From the NCBI RefSeq assembly GCF_003385555.1, contig NZ_QOHR01000004.1, positions 62,001-126,000 of the forward strand: 64,000 bases of DNA. Reading direction: 5' to 3'. The notes below the pieces were generated by a model. It was not told where the DNA came from, did no database searches, and was given only the letters and a program-made list of their open reading frames with translations. Source of the DNA: Rhodosalinus sediminis. Lineage in GTDB: Bacteria; Pseudomonadota; Alphaproteobacteria; Rhodobacterales; Rhodobacteraceae. Of this stretch, positions 26,567 to 35,701 are shown piece by piece. The position numbers and the translations under genes are program-made. Positions within the stretch are counted from its first letter, which is position 1, and the number at the start of each line of letters is the position of its first letter.

Positions 26567-28015
26567 ATGGACATGCCCGCCCCGGATCCCGCGATCCTCG
26601 GCCGCAAGGCCGAGCTCGTCGCCCGCCTGGCCGAATTCCTGCCCGAGCGGGCGGTGATCCACGACCCGGCCGAGACGCGGGCCTACGAGTGCGACGCGCT
26701 CACCGCCTACAGCTGCCCGCCGCTCGCCGTGGTGCTGCCGGGCTCGACGGAGGAGGTGAGCCGCGTCCTTGCGCTCTGCCACGCGATGGGCGTGCCGGTG
26801 GTGCCGCGCGGCGCGGGGACGAGCCTCGCGGGCGGCGCGCTGCCCACGGCCGACAGCGTGATCCTCGGCGTGGCGCGCATGACCGAGGTGCTCGAGACCT
26901 CGCTCGAGGATCGGATGATCCGCGTTCAGACCGGGCGCACCAACCTCTCGGTCACCGGCGCGGTGGAGGAGGAGGGCTTCTTCTACGCGCCTGACCCGTC
27001 GAGCCAGCTCGCCTGCGCGATCGCGGGCAACATCGCCATGAACTCGGGCGGCGCGCATTGCCTGAAATACGGCGTGACGACGAACAACCTGCTCGGCGCG
27101 ACGGTGGTGCTGATGGACGGCACGGTGGTCGAGCTCGGCGGCGCGCACATGGACGCGGGTGGGCTGGACCTCCTCGGCCTCGTCTGCGGCTCCGAGGGCC
27201 AGCTCGGCGTGGTGACCGAGGCGACGCTGCGCATCCTGCCGAAGCCCGAGGGCGCGCGGCCGGTGCTGATGGGCTTTTCCTCTTCCGAGGTGGCCGGCGC
27301 CTGCGTCGCCGACATCATCCGCGCCGGCGTTCTGCCCGTGGCGATCGAGTTCATGGACCGCCCCTGCATCGAGGCGACGGAGGCCTTCGCGCAGGCGGGC
27401 TACCCGGACTGCGAGGCGCTGCTGATCGTCGAGGTGGAGGGCGTGGAGGCCGAGATCGACCACCAGCTCGGCCTGATCACGCAGATCGCCCGGCGCCACG
27501 ACCCGGTCGAGGTGCGCGAGGCCGCCGACGAGGACGAGGCCGCGCGCATCTGGAAGGGGCGGAAATCGGCCTTCGGCGCGATGGGGCAGATGGGCGACTA
27601 CATCTGCCTCGACGGGACGATCCCGGTCTCGGAACTGCCCGGGGTGCTCGGCCGCATCGGCGATCTCTCGGCCGAGTTCGGGCTGCGCGTCGCCAACGTC
27701 TTCCACGCGGGCGACGGCAACATGCATCCTCTGATCCTCTTCGACGCGAACGCGCCCGGTCAGCTGGAGACCGCCGAGGCGCTCGGCGCGGAGATCCTGA
27801 AGGCCTGCGTCGCGGCCGGCGGCTGCCTCACGGGGGAGCACGGCGTGGGCGTCGAGAAGCGCGACCTGATGGACCACCAGTTCGCGCCCGCCGATCTCGC
27901 CGCGCAGATGGAGGTGAAGGACGTCTTCGATCCGGCGTGGCTCCTGAACCCCGCGAAGGTCTTTCCGCTCGCGGCCTCCGAGGCCCGGCGCGGCGCGCGG
28001 CTCGCCGCGGAGTAG
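26567..28015 (+). CDS. glcD: glycolate oxidase FAD-binding subunit GlcD
   Basis: A 482-residue flavoprotein that oxidises glycolate (or D-lactate) to glyoxylate at the membrane with GlcE and GlcF. The FAD-binding PCMH domain (about 45-225) shows PVVPRGAGTSLAGGA and GNIAMNSGGAHCLKYGVT; the C-terminal oxidase domain ends with ANVFHAGDGNMHP and GGCLTGEHGVGVEKRD, typical of GlcD. The ATG at 26567 follows GAGGAGGA. First gene of glcDEF; 80 nt separate it from glcE and hold a half REP-like element. Confidence 0.95.
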   Translation: MDMPAPDPAILGRKAELVARLAEFLPERAVIHDPAETRAYECDALTAYSCPPLAVVLPGSTEEVSRVLALCHAMGVPVVPRGAGTSLAGGALPTADSVILGVARMTEVLETSLEDRMIRVQTGRTNLSVTGAVEEEGFFYAPDPSSQLACAIAGNIAMNSGGAHCLKYGVTTNNLLGATVVLMDGTVVELGGAHMDAGGLDLLGLVCGSEGQLGVVTEATLRILPKPEGARPVLMGFSSSEVAGACVADIIRAGVLPVAIEFMDRPCIEATEAFAQAGYPDCEALLIVEVEGVEAEIDHQLGLITQIARRHDPVEVREAADEDEAARIWKGRKSAFGAMGQMGDYICLDGTIPVSELPGVLGRIGDLSAEFGLRVANVFHAGDGNMHPLILFDANAPGQLETAEALGAEILKACVAAGGCLTGEHGVGVEKRDLMDHQFAPADLAAQMEVKDVFDPAWLLNPAKVFPLAASEARRGARLAAE

Positions 28016-28093
28016 AGGGGGCTGTCTGCCCCCTCTGGCGCGCGCGGGGCGCGCGTGCCATTCACCCCCGAGGATATTTGTCCCAAGAAGAAG
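28014..28093. repeat. half REP-like element between glcD and glcE
   Basis: Starts at the glcD stop with a hairpin AGAGGGGGC-TGTCT-GCCCCCTCT (28014-28036), then a second GC hairpin, then one core arm (ATTCACCCCCGAGGATATTTG, 28060-28080, followed by TCCCAAGAAGAAG). The order equals the left half of the element at 33719. The core ends 2 nt before the glcE ATG, so it occupies the place of the ribosome binding site. Confidence 0.75.
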
Positions 28094-28095
28094 AC

Positions 28096-29190
28096 ATGAT
28101 CGCACCGACGTCGGAAGAGGAAATGGCCGCGGCCGTGGCGGCGGCGACGGTGCCGGTGTCGGTGATCGGCGGCGGCACGAGCGGCGCGGCGGGCCGCGGG
28201 ACGGCGCTGTCGACGGCCGGGCTTTCGGGCGTGCGGCTGCACGAGCCGGGGGCGCTGACGCTCGTCGCCGGGGCCGGGACGCCGCTGGCCGAGGTCGAGG
28301 CGCGGCTCGCGCGGGAGGGCCAGCGCCTCGCCTTCGAGCCGATGGATCACCGCGGGCTTCTGGGGACCGAGGGGGCGCCGACGCTCGGCGGCGTGATGGC
28401 CGGCAACGTGAGCGGGCCGCGGCGCGTGGCGGCGGGCGCGGCGCGGGATTTCGCGCTGGGCCTGCGCTTCGTGGACGGGACGGGGCGCGTGGTGGCCAAC
28501 GGCGGGCGGGTGATGAAGAACGTCACCGGCTACGACCTCGTCCGGCTGCTCTGCGGGAGCCGCGGCCGGCTCGGCGTGATCACGGAGGTCGCGCTCAAGG
28601 TGCTGCCCGCGCCCGAGACGCAGGGCATGCTGGTGCTGGAGGGGCTGGACGTCGAGCGCGCGGTCGCGGCGATGGCGGCGGCGCTCGGCTCGCCCTACGA
28701 GGTGACGGGGGCGGCGCACGACCCGGAGCAGGGGCGCACGTGGCTCCGGATCGAGGGCTTCGCGGCGCAGGTGGACTATCGGCTGGAGCGGCTGGCGGCG
28801 GCGCTGGCGGACTTCGGCCCGGCGGAGGTGGTGCGCGACGCCGACGCGGTGGCCGGTGTCTGGGCCGGGGTGCGCGACGTCGCCGCCTTCCACGGCGCGC
28901 CGGGCGCGGTCTGGCGCGTGCATTGCCGCCCGAGCGCGGCGCCGGCGCTCGTGGCGCGCGCCGGGGCGGAGGCGGCGCTGCTCGACTGGGGCGGCGGGTT
29001 GATCTGGCTGCGGGTGGCCGAGGGCGCCGACCTGCGCGCCCGGCTGGGCGCCTTCGACGGCCATGCGACGCGGGTGCGCGGGACCGGGCCGGAGCCTGCC
29101 GCGCCGCCTGAGGCGCCGGGCGTCGCGGCGCTCACCGAGGGGCTGCGCCGCCGCTTCGACCCGCGCGGCATCTTCGACACGGAGGGCTGA
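28096..29190 (+). CDS. glcE: glycolate oxidase subunit GlcE
   Basis: A 364-residue FAD-binding partner of GlcD. The PCMH-type FAD domain includes VSVIGGGTSGAAGRG (about 20-34), GTEGAPTLGGVMAGNVSGPRR and VKVLPAPET-like elements; GGRVMKNVTGYDLVRLLCGSRG is highly typical of GlcE. Start is ATG at 28096; the region upstream is AAGAAGAAGAC, a poor Shine-Dalgarno, being the end of a REP-like core. Upstream in-frame extension overlaps glcD and is not coding. Followed by glcF after 2 nt. Confidence 0.93.
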   Translation: MIAPTSEEEMAAAVAAATVPVSVIGGGTSGAAGRGTALSTAGLSGVRLHEPGALTLVAGAGTPLAEVEARLAREGQRLAFEPMDHRGLLGTEGAPTLGGVMAGNVSGPRRVAAGAARDFALGLRFVDGTGRVVANGGRVMKNVTGYDLVRLLCGSRGRLGVITEVALKVLPAPETQGMLVLEGLDVERAVAAMAAALGSPYEVTGAAHDPEQGRTWLRIEGFAAQVDYRLERLAAALADFGPAEVVRDADAVAGVWAGVRDVAAFHGAPGAVWRVHCRPSAAPALVARAGAEAALLDWGGGLIWLRVAEGADLRARLGAFDGHATRVRGTGPEPAAPPEAPGVAALTEGLRRRFDPRGIFDTEG

Positions 29191-29192
29191 GC

Positions 29193-30488
29193 GTGCAGAC
29201 CAATTTCACCGCCGATCAGCTGACCGACCCGGATTTCGCGCGCTCCAACGAGGTGCTGCGCGCCTGCGTGCACTGTGGCTTCTGCACGGCGACCTGCCCG
29301 ACCTACCAGGTGCTCGGCGACGAGCTCGATTCGCCGCGCGGGCGCATCTACCTGATGAAGGACATGCTGGAGCAGGAGCGGGTGCCGGACGACAAGACGG
29401 TGCTGCACATCGACCGGTGCCTGTCGTGCCTCGCCTGCATGACGACCTGCCCCTCCGGCGTGCATTACATGCATCTCGTCGATCACGGGCGCGCCTATAT
29501 CGAGGAGCACTACCGCCGGCCGTGGCGCGACCGGGCGCTGCGCTGGCTGCTGGCGAAGGTGCTGCCCCATCCCGGGCGCTTCCGCCTCGCGCTCGTGGGG
29601 GCGAAGCTCGGGCGGCCGTTCCGGCGGCTGGTGCCGGATGCGCGGCTGCGCGCGATGCTCGACATGGCGCCGAAGCGCATCCCGCCGGTCAGCCGCAACG
29701 ACGATCCGCAGGTCTTCCCGGCCGAAGGGGCGCGGCGGATGCGCGTCGCGCTGATGACCGGTTGCGCGCAGCGTGCGCTCAACACCGACATCAACGACGC
29801 GACGATCCGCGTGCTCACCCGCCTCGGCGCCGAGGTGGTGGTGGCCGAGGGCGCGGGCTGCTGCGGCGCGCTCACCCATCACATGGGCCAGACGGACGAG
29901 AGCCACGCGAGCGCCGCGGCCAACATCCGCGCCTGGATGCGGGAGAAGCGCGGCGCGGGCCTCGACGCCGTGGTGATCAACACGAGCGGCTGCGGCACCA
30001 CCGTGAAGGACTATGGCCACATGTTCCGCGAGGATCCGCTGGCCGCCGACGCGGCGGAGGTGAGCGCCATGGCCCGCGACGTGAGCGAGGTCCTGAAGGA
30101 GCTCGCGCCGGCGGCCGACGCGCCCGAGCCGCTGCGCGTCGCCTATCACGCGGCCTGTTCGCTCCAGCACGGCCAGCAGATCAAGGGCGGGCCCAAGACC
30201 CTTTTGAAGAAGGCTGGGTTCGAGGTGGTGGAGCCGGCCGACAGCCATCTCTGCTGCGGCTCGGCGGGCACCTACAACCTGATGCAGCCGGAGATCTCGG
30301 CCGAGCTCAAGGCTCGGAAGGTCGAGACGCTGGAGGCGAAGGCGCCGCAGGTGATCGCCACGGGCAACATCGGCTGCATGATGCAGATCGGCGGCGGCAC
30401 GGAGGTGCCGGTCGTGCACACCGTCGAACTGATCGACTGGGCCACCGGCGGGCCGAAGCCGCCCGCGCTCGCCACGCCGGCGCCCTGA
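29193..30488 (+). CDS. glcF: glycolate oxidase iron-sulfur subunit GlcF
   Basis: A 431-residue electron-transfer subunit. Two [4Fe-4S] motifs are complete: Cys25, 28, 31, 35 (CVHCGFCTATCP) and Cys76, 79, 82, 86 (CLSCLACMTTCP). Two CCG domains follow (AGCCGALTHHMG and HLCCGSAGTYNL), as in heterodisulfide-reductase-like proteins. GTG start 2 nt after the glcE stop. It passes electrons from GlcDE to the quinone pool at the inner membrane. A GC hairpin follows the stop. Confidence 0.95.
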   Translation: MQTNFTADQLTDPDFARSNEVLRACVHCGFCTATCPTYQVLGDELDSPRGRIYLMKDMLEQERVPDDKTVLHIDRCLSCLACMTTCPSGVHYMHLVDHGRAYIEEHYRRPWRDRALRWLLAKVLPHPGRFRLALVGAKLGRPFRRLVPDARLRAMLDMAPKRIPPVSRNDDPQVFPAEGARRMRVALMTGCAQRALNTDINDATIRVLTRLGAEVVVAEGAGCCGALTHHMGQTDESHASAAANIRAWMREKRGAGLDAVVINTSGCGTTVKDYGHMFREDPLAADAAEVSAMARDVSEVLKELAPAADAPEPLRVAYHAACSLQHGQQIKGGPKTLLKKAGFEVVEPADSHLCCGSAGTYNLMQPEISAELKARKVETLEAKAPQVIATGNIGCMMQIGGGTEVPVVHTVELIDWATGGPKPPALATPAP

Positions 30489-30498
30489 TTTCGCCCGA

Positions 30499-30521
30499 CG
30501 GCCCGGTTATCCGCCGGGCCG
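30499..30521 (+). terminator. possible hairpin terminator after glcF
   Basis: Stem CGGCCCGG (30499-30506) with CCGGGCCG (30514-30521), loop TTATCCG, 11 nt beyond the glcF stop. No T tract follows, so its strength is uncertain. Confidence 0.4.
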
Positions 30522-30546
30522 CGGGACCAGAGGGAAGAGGACACCG

Positions 30547-31362
30547 ATGCGCCTGATCGCCGCCGTCGCGCTCGCGCTCGTCACGGCCGCCGCCGCGCTC
30601 GCCGAGAGCCGGCTCGAGACGCTCGACACCGGCGAGAAGAGCCGCGGCTGGGAGGCGGTCGGCCGGCTCGACATGGGCGGCACCGGCTTCTGCACCGGCG
30701 CGCTGATCGCGCCGGACCTCGTGCTGACGGCGGCGCATTGCCTCTACGACAAGACCAGCGGCGCACGCCACGACCTCGGCGCGATCACCTTCCTCGCGGG
30801 GTGGCGCCACGGCCGGGCGGAGGCCTACCGCGCGGTGCGCCGCGCCGTCGCGCATCCGGACTACGTCTTCCAGAGCGAGACGGGGCCGCTGCGCGTGAAG
30901 AACGACGTGGCGCTCCTGGAACTCGCGCGCCCGATCCGCAACACGACCGTGATCCCCTTCGCCACGGGGCGCCGGCCGGGTCCCGGCGCGCGGATCGGCG
31001 TCGTCTCCTACGCGCGCGACCGCGCGGAGGCCCCCGCGATGCAGGAAGTCTGCGCCGTCGAGGCGGAACAGTCCGGCGTGCTGGTGATGGACTGCGAGGT
31101 GGATTTCGGCGCCTCCGGCGCGCCGGTCTTCAGCTTCGGCCCCGAGGGGCGGCGCATCGTCTCGGTGGTCAGCGCCAAGGCGGAAATGGCCGGCCGCAAG
31201 GTCGCGCTCGGCACCGCGCTCGAGGGGCCGCTCGCCCTCCTTCAGGCCGAGCTCGCCGCCGGGCGCGGCCACGGGATGGAGGAGAGCGCGCCCCGCGTCC
31301 GCCGCCTCGGCGCGGGCGAGCGGTCGGACGACCTCGGCGCGAAATTCGTCACGCCGGAGTGA
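30547..31362 (+). CDS. secreted trypsin-like serine protease (S1 family)
   Basis: A 271-residue protein with a Sec signal peptide (about 1-19, ending ALA-E). The catalytic triad is visible: His64 in TAAHC, Asp120 in NDVALLEL and Ser190 in GASGAP. Disulfide candidates include Cys49/65 and Cys169/183. The GASGAP form (rather than GDSGGP) is common in bacterial periplasmic trypsin-like proteases. It should act in the periplasm or outside. No PDZ domain, so it is not DegP-like. AGAGGGAAGAGG precedes the ATG. Substrate unknown. Confidence 0.88.
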   Translation: MRLIAAVALALVTAAAALAESRLETLDTGEKSRGWEAVGRLDMGGTGFCTGALIAPDLVLTAAHCLYDKTSGARHDLGAITFLAGWRHGRAEAYRAVRRAVAHPDYVFQSETGPLRVKNDVALLELARPIRNTTVIPFATGRRPGPGARIGVVSYARDRAEAPAMQEVCAVEAEQSGVLVMDCEVDFGASGAPVFSFGPEGRRIVSVVSAKAEMAGRKVALGTALEGPLALLQAELAAGRGHGMEESAPRVRRLGAGERSDDLGAKFVTPE

Positions 31363-31477
31363 GCGCGCCGCCGTCTTGAAAGGCGGCGCAGCGGTTCCCA
31401 GATCGACGTCGGTCGCGGGGCGCCGCCACGGGCCCCGCGGCCACGCATCGCCCGTCCCATGGGGGAGGGCGCGACCA

Positions 31478-31501
31478 GGTATCGCTCAAAGGAGGATGAC
31501 C
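31478..31501 (+). promoter_or_regulatory. ROSE-like RNA thermometer candidate in the hsp20 leader
   Basis: The last leader hairpin joins GGTATCGCT (31478-31486) to AGGAGGATGACC (31490-31501), covering the Shine-Dalgarno. The TCGCT at 31482-31486 matches the UYGCU motif that faces the SD in ROSE elements of rhizobial and enterobacterial small heat-shock genes. Upstream leader hairpins (GCCGCC/GGCGGC near 31369-31389 and a GC stem near 31415-31440) give the multi-hairpin form usual for ROSE. Heating would open the stem. Structure is inferred by eye. Confidence 0.5.
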
Positions 31502-31975
31502 ATGCGTAGCTACGATCTCGCACCGCTTTACCGCGCCACCGTCGGCTTCGACCGGTTCGCCGACATGATGGACCGGGTGCTGGCCAGCGACGTGAGCCAG
31601 CCGACCTATCCGCCCTACAACATCGAGAAGACCGACGAGAACGCCTACCGCATCTCGATCGCGGTGGCCGGCTTCGCCGCCGACGACCTGTCGGTCGAGG
31701 TCAAGGAGAACCAGCTCGTCGTCTCGGCGCGCAAGGCCGAGGAGGACGAGGGCCGCACCTACCTGCACCGCGGCATCGCCACCCGCGCCTTCGAGCGGCG
31801 CTTCCACCTCGCCGACCACGTGCGCGTGACCGGGGCGAGCCACGCCGACGGGATGCTCCACATCGACCTCGAGCGCGAGATCCCCGAGGCGCTGAAGCCG
31901 CGCCGCATCGCGATCACCAAGGCCGAGGACGCCGGCACCGAGACCGACGTGGTCGACGCGAAGACCGTGAACTGA
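31502..31975 (+). CDS. small heat shock protein, Hsp20/IbpA family
   Basis: A 157-residue ATP-independent holdase. The alpha-crystallin domain (about 35-130) holds YPPYNIEKTDENAYRISIAVAGF (in pieces), DLSVEVKENQLVV and GIATRAFERRFHLADHV, as in IbpA and rhizobial HspA proteins. Of two in-frame ATGs six nt apart (31496, 31502), the second is chosen because AAGGAGG ends at 31495 and needs spacing. Control is probably thermal, through the ROSE-like leader. A strong terminator follows. Confidence 0.94.
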   Translation: MRSYDLAPLYRATVGFDRFADMMDRVLASDVSQPTYPPYNIEKTDENAYRISIAVAGFAADDLSVEVKENQLVVSARKAEEDEGRTYLHRGIATRAFERRFHLADHVRVTGASHADGMLHIDLEREIPEALKPRRIAITKAEDAGTETDVVDAKTVN

Positions 31976-32001
31976 TCGGCCGCCGCCGGCGCGGCACCGG
32001 G

Positions 32002-32029
32002 CACCCTCCCCGCGCGGGGAGGGTGTTTT
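32002..32029 (+). terminator. Rho-independent terminator after hsp20
   Basis: Perfect 10-bp stem CACCCTCCCC (32002-32011) / GGGGAGGGTG (32016-32025), loop GCGC, followed by TTTT. One of only two classic terminators in the window. It lies 27 nt after the hsp20 stop and just before the end of convergent truB. Confidence 0.92.
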
Positions 32030-32036
32030 CATGCGA

Positions 32037-32942
32037 TCAGCCGGCGAAGACGCGCGAGGGGTGCAGCTCGCCCCCCTTGTAGCGCCCGACGGCGATGGCG
32101 CGGCCCTCGGCCTCGGCCCAGCACTCCTCGCCGTATTCGAGGCCCTGCGCGATCACGGTCGCCGGGTTGCCGTTGCGCAGGCGGCCGACGCTCTCGGCCG
32201 GGGCGCGCACCTTGGGCAGCTCGCCGAGCCCCGCCTCGAGCGGCAGGAGCGTCGCGTCGAGCTCCGGCGTGCCCCTGAGCGCCTCGACCTCCGCGAGCGT
32301 GACGGCCTCCCCGGTGGTGAAGGGCCCCGACCAGGTGCGGCGCAGCTCCGTGACGTGGCCGAGACAGCCCAGCGCCTCGCCCAGATCGCGCGCCACGGCG
32401 CGCACGTAGCCGCCCTTGCCGCAGACCATCTCGAGGACGGCGTGATCCGCGTCGGGCCGGTCGAGCAGGACGAGCGACTCGACCCAGAGCGGCCGCGCCG
32501 CGAGCTCTGTCGCCTCGCCCTTCCGCGCGAGCGCATAGGCCCGCGCGCCGTCCACGCGCACCGCGGAATAGGCCGGCGGCACCTGCATGATCTCGCCGAC
32601 GAAACCGTGCAGCGCCTCCTTCACGTCCGCGTCGGAGGGGCGCTCGTCGTGCTCGGCGGTCACCCGGCCCTCGGCGTCGTCGGTCTCGGTCGCCTGCCCG
32701 AACCGCACGGTGAAGACATAGGCCTTCAGCGCGTCGGTCACGTAGGGCACCGTCTTGGTCGCCTCGCCCAGCGCCACGGCGAGCACCCCCGTCGCCGCCG
32801 GGTCGAGCGTGCCGGCGTGCCCGGCCTTCTTCGCGTCGAACGCGCGGCGCACCATGTTGACCACATCGGTCGAGCCCGTGCCCGCGGGCTTGTCCACCAC
32901 CAGCCAGCCGGAAATGTCGCGCCCCTTGCGCCGCCGTGCCAT
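32037..32942 (-). CDS. truB: tRNA pseudouridine(55) synthase
   Basis: A 301-residue enzyme that makes pseudouridine 55 in the T loop of t[13 protein letters not shown] (12-21) and the catalytic Asp47 in [12 protein letters not shown] identify it, with [14 protein letters not shown] and the C-terminal TruB domain. Length fits (about 300). Divergent from rluA, so two pseudouridine synthase genes lie head to head with 109 nt between. It is usually found near rbfA and rpsO, which are not adjacent here. Confidence 0.96.
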   Translation of the reverse strand: MARRRKGRDISGWLVVDKPAGTGSTDVVNMVRRAFDAKKAGHAGTLDPAATGVLAVALGEATKTVPYVTDALKAYVFTVRFGQATETDDAEGRVTAEHDERPSDADVKEALHGFVGEIMQVPPAYSAVRVDGARAYALARKGEATELAARPLWVESLVLLDRPDADHAVLEMVCGKGGYVRAVARDLGEALGCLGHVTELRRTWSGPFTTGEAVTLAEVEALRGTPELDATLLPLEAGLGELPKVRAPAESVGRLRNGNPATVIAQGLEYGEECWAEAEGRAIAVGRYKGGELHPSRVFAG

Positions 32943-33051
32943 GCCTCGCCTCGTCGCTGCCTCCGGAAAGGTCGTGGCAGGTAAAGCCTCCCGCCGCGCC
33001 CGTCAATCCACGGCTGGACAGGCGCGCGGCCGGCCCCTATCCCCACGGCCC

Positions 33052-33699
33052 ATGTCCGAGGACTACGCGCCCCCCCAGGAGCCGCTGGCGATCCTGCACG
33101 CCGACCACGAGATCGTCGTGGTCGACAAGCCCGCGGGCCTCCTCTCCGTGCCGGGCCGCGGCGCGCATCTCGCCGACTGCCTGCTCGCCCGGGTGCAGGC
33201 GGCCTTCCCCGAGGCGCTGCTGGTGCACCGGCTGGACCGCGACACCTCGGGCGTCATGGTCTTCGCGCTGACGCGGCCTGCGCAGCGCAACCTCGGGCTC
33301 CAGTTCGAGCGCCGCAAGGTGAAGAAGACCTACGTCGCCCGCGTCGCCGGGACGCTCGGCGAGGACCGCGGCGAGGTCGCGCTGCCGCTGATCGTCGACT
33401 GGCCCAACCGCCCGAAACAGAAGGTCTGCCCCGAGACCGGAAAGCCCGCGCTGACCCGCTGGCGCGTGCAGCGCCGGGGCGCCGAGGAGACGCGGGTCAA
33501 GCTGATGCCCGAGACCGGGCGCAGCCACCAGCTCCGCGTGCACATGGCCGAGATCGGCCACCCCATCCTCGGCGATCCCTTCTACGCGGAGGGCACCGCG
33601 CGGGATCACCCGCGCATGATGCTTCACTCCGAGGAGCTGCGCCTGCACCACCCGGACGGCGGCGCGGGCACGAGTTTCCGCGCGCCGCCGCCCTTCTGA
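33052..33699 (+). CDS. rluA: RluA-type dual-specificity rRNA/tRNA pseudouridine synthase
   Basis: A 215-residue enzyme close to E. coli RluA (219 residues), which modifies 23S rRNA U746 and tRNA U32. [20 protein letters not shown] begins the protein; catalytic Asp62 lies in [29 protein letters not shown] and [20 protein letters not shown] are diagnostic. No S4 domain, as expected for RluA itself. The ATG at 33052 gives the family N-terminus; upstream in-frame sequence would run into truB on the other strand. Confidence 0.93.
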   Translation: MSEDYAPPQEPLAILHADHEIVVVDKPAGLLSVPGRGAHLADCLLARVQAAFPEALLVHRLDRDTSGVMVFALTRPAQRNLGLQFERRKVKKTYVARVAGTLGEDRGEVALPLIVDWPNRPKQKVCPETGKPALTRWRVQRRGAEETRVKLMPETGRSHQLRVHMAEIGHPILGDPFYAEGTARDHPRMMLHSEELRLHHPDGGAGTSFRAPPPF

Positions 33700-33718
33700 G
33701 GCGCGCGGCGGCCGCGGC

Positions 33719-33920
33719 GGAGGGGGCGCTGCCCCCTCTTGGCCTTCGGCCAATTCACCCCCGGGATATTTGCGCCAAGATGATGGGCCGGGCGATCCTC
33801 TGCCTGTCATCACCTTGGATCAAATACTCCAGGGGGTGAGGCCCGGACCGGGCCGAGGGGGGCAGCGCCCCCCTGATCGCACGAAGTGCCAGAGAGCGTG
33901 CGGCCGACAGGCCGCGCCGC
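33719..33920 (-). repeat. composite REP-like element, copy C (inverted)
   Basis: Reverse-complement copy of the element at 13499-13704, about 202 bp, filling most of the 295-bp gap between rluA and the adenine deaminase gene. Hairpins GAGGGGGC/GCCCCCTC and TTGGCC/GGCCAA come first, then the two core arms (GGGATATTTGCGCCAAG and CTTGGATCAAATACTCC), then the remaining hairpins. One arm has the ATATCCC form and the other the ATACTCC form, so the copy looks like a mixture of the A and B arm types. Confidence 0.87.
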
Positions 33921-33994
33921 ATGGTCAGTGGAGGCGGGCTTGCGTGACGTGGCGCGCGGCGCGATGCTTGGATGCGTATGGCGGGAGGATGGAG

Positions 33995-35701
33995 ATGACG
34001 TCACCGGATCTCGCGCGGGTTGTCGCGCAGGGCGCGGGGCGCGCGCCGGCGGATCTCGTGCTGCGCGGGGGGCGGGTTCTGGACGTCGTGACCGGCGCGC
34101 TGCTCGAGGGGGATGTCGCGATCTGCGGCGACCGGATCGTGGGCACCTGCGCCGACTACGAGGGGCGCGTGGTCGAGGATGTCTCCGGGCTCGTGCTCGT
34201 GCCGGGCTTCATCGACGCGCATCTTCACGTCGAGAGCTCCATGGTCACGCCCTTCGAGTTCGACCGGTGCGTGACGCCGCGCGGGGTCACGACGGCGATC
34301 TGCGATCCGCACGAGATCGCCAACGTCGCCGGGCGCGAGGGCCTCCGCTATTTCCTCGAGGCGGCGGAGCGGACGGTCACGGACCTGCGCGTGAACCTGT
34401 CCTCCTGCGTGCCGGCGACGGCGATGGAGACCTCGGGCGCGCGGCTGGAGGCGGGCGATCTGGCCGGGTTCATGGATCATCCGAAGGTCATCGGGCTCGC
34501 CGAGATGATGAACTATCCCGGCGTCGTCGCGGGCGATCCCGGCGTGCTCGCCAAGCTGGAGCTCTTCCGCGGCCGGCACGTGGACGGGCATGCGCCGCTT
34601 CTCTCGGGGCGTGACCTGAACGCTTATATCGCCGCCGGCATCCGCACCGAGCACGAGGCCACCACGGCGGCGGAGGCGCGGGAGAAGCTCGCCAAGGGGA
34701 TGCGCGTGCTGATCCGGGAGGGCTCGGTTTCCAAGGATCTCGCCGCGCTCCTGCCGCTTCTGACCGAGCGGCTGGCGCCCTGGCTCGCCTTCTGCACCGA
34801 CGATCGCAATCCGCTCGACATCGCGGAGGAGGGGCATCTCGATCACATGATCCGCACGGCGATCGCGGGGGGCGCGCCGCCGCTCGCGGTCTATCGCGCC
34901 GCCTCGCTCTCGGCGGCGGAGGCCTTCGGGCTGACGGATCGCGGGCAGATCGCGCCGGGCAAGCGCGCGGACATCGTGGCGCTCTCCTCGCTCGAGGAGT
35001 GCCGGGCGGCGCGCGTCTGGTGCGGGGGCGTGGAGGCGACCGAGGCCGCCTTCGCCGCGCGGGGCACGCTCGCGCCGGTGGCGCGCGACAGCGTCCGCGC
35101 GCCGCGGGTGACGGCGGAGCGGTTCCGCTGCGAGGGCTCGGATGCTGCGACGCCGGTGATCGGCGTGCGCGCGGGTACGATCCTGACGGAGCATCTGACC
35201 GAGGCGATCGCGCCGGACGGGGGCGACAAGCGCCCCGATCCGGCGCGCGATCTCGCGCGGATCGCGGTGGTGGAGCGCCACGGGATCAACGGCAATGTCG
35301 CGACCGGAGTCGTGCGTGGCTTCGGCATCGGGCGCGGCGCGATCGCGGCGACCGTCGCGCATGACCACCACAACATCGTCTGCGTCGGCGTCGATTACGC
35401 CGACATGGCCGTCGCGGTGAACCGTCTGTCCGAGATCGAGGGCGGCTTCGTCGTGGCCGAGGCCGGGGCGGTCACGGCGGAGCTCGCGCTGGAGATCGGC
35501 GGCCTGATGAGCCTCGCGCCCTTCGAGGCGGTGCACGCCCGGCTCGTGGAGCTGCGGGCGGCGGCGAAGGCGCTCGGCGTGACGCTGGAGGAGCCCTTCC
35601 TGCAGCTCGCCTTCGTGGCGCTGCCGGTGATCCCGCATCTGAAGATCACCGATCACGGGCTGGTGGACGTGGACCGCTTCGCGGTGATCAGCGCAGGGTG
35701 A
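33995..35701 (+). CDS. ade: adenine deaminase
   Basis: A 568-residue amidohydrolase converting adenine to hypoxanthine. The metal-binding [37 protein letters not shown] and [16 protein letters not shown] segments are characteristic of the bacterial Ade family, and the C-terminal domain has [10 protein letters not shown]. Mn2+ is the usual metal. The second of two close ATGs (33995) is chosen because GGAGG ends at 33988, leaving 6 nt of spacing. Its last 14 bp overlap the end of the convergent M23 gene. Confidence 0.93.
   Translation: MTSPDLARVVAQGAGRAPADLVLRGGRVLDVVTGALLEGDVAICGDRIVGTCADYEGRVVEDVSGLVLVPGFIDAHLHVESSMVTPFEFDRCVTPRGVTTAICDPHEIANVAGREGLRYFLEAAERTVTDLRVNLSSCVPATAMETSGARLEAGDLAGFMDHPKVIGLAEMMNYPGVVAGDPGVLAKLELFRGRHVDGHAPLLSGRDLNAYIAAGIRTEHEATTAAEAREKLAKGMRVLIREGSVSKDLAALLPLLTERLAPWLAFCTDDRNPLDIAEEGHLDHMIRTAIAGGAPPLAVYRAASLSAAEAFGLTDRGQIAPGKRADIVALSSLEECRAARVWCGGVEATEAAFAARGTLAPVARDSVRAPRVTAERFRCEGSDAATPVIGVRAGTILTEHLTEAIAPDGGDKRPDPARDLARIAVVERHGINGNVATGVVRGFGIGRGAIAATVAHDHHNIVCVGVDYADMAVAVNRLSEIEGGFVVAEAGAVTAELALEIGGLMSLAPFEAVHARLVELRAAAKALGVTLEEPFLQLAFVALPVIPHLKITDHGLVDVDRFAVISAG

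Noticed and set aside
27058-28095. glcE extended upstream into glcD as a 710-residue protein
   Set aside because: The extra part is the wrong frame of glcD; the true GlcE N-terminus begins at the ATG at 28096.
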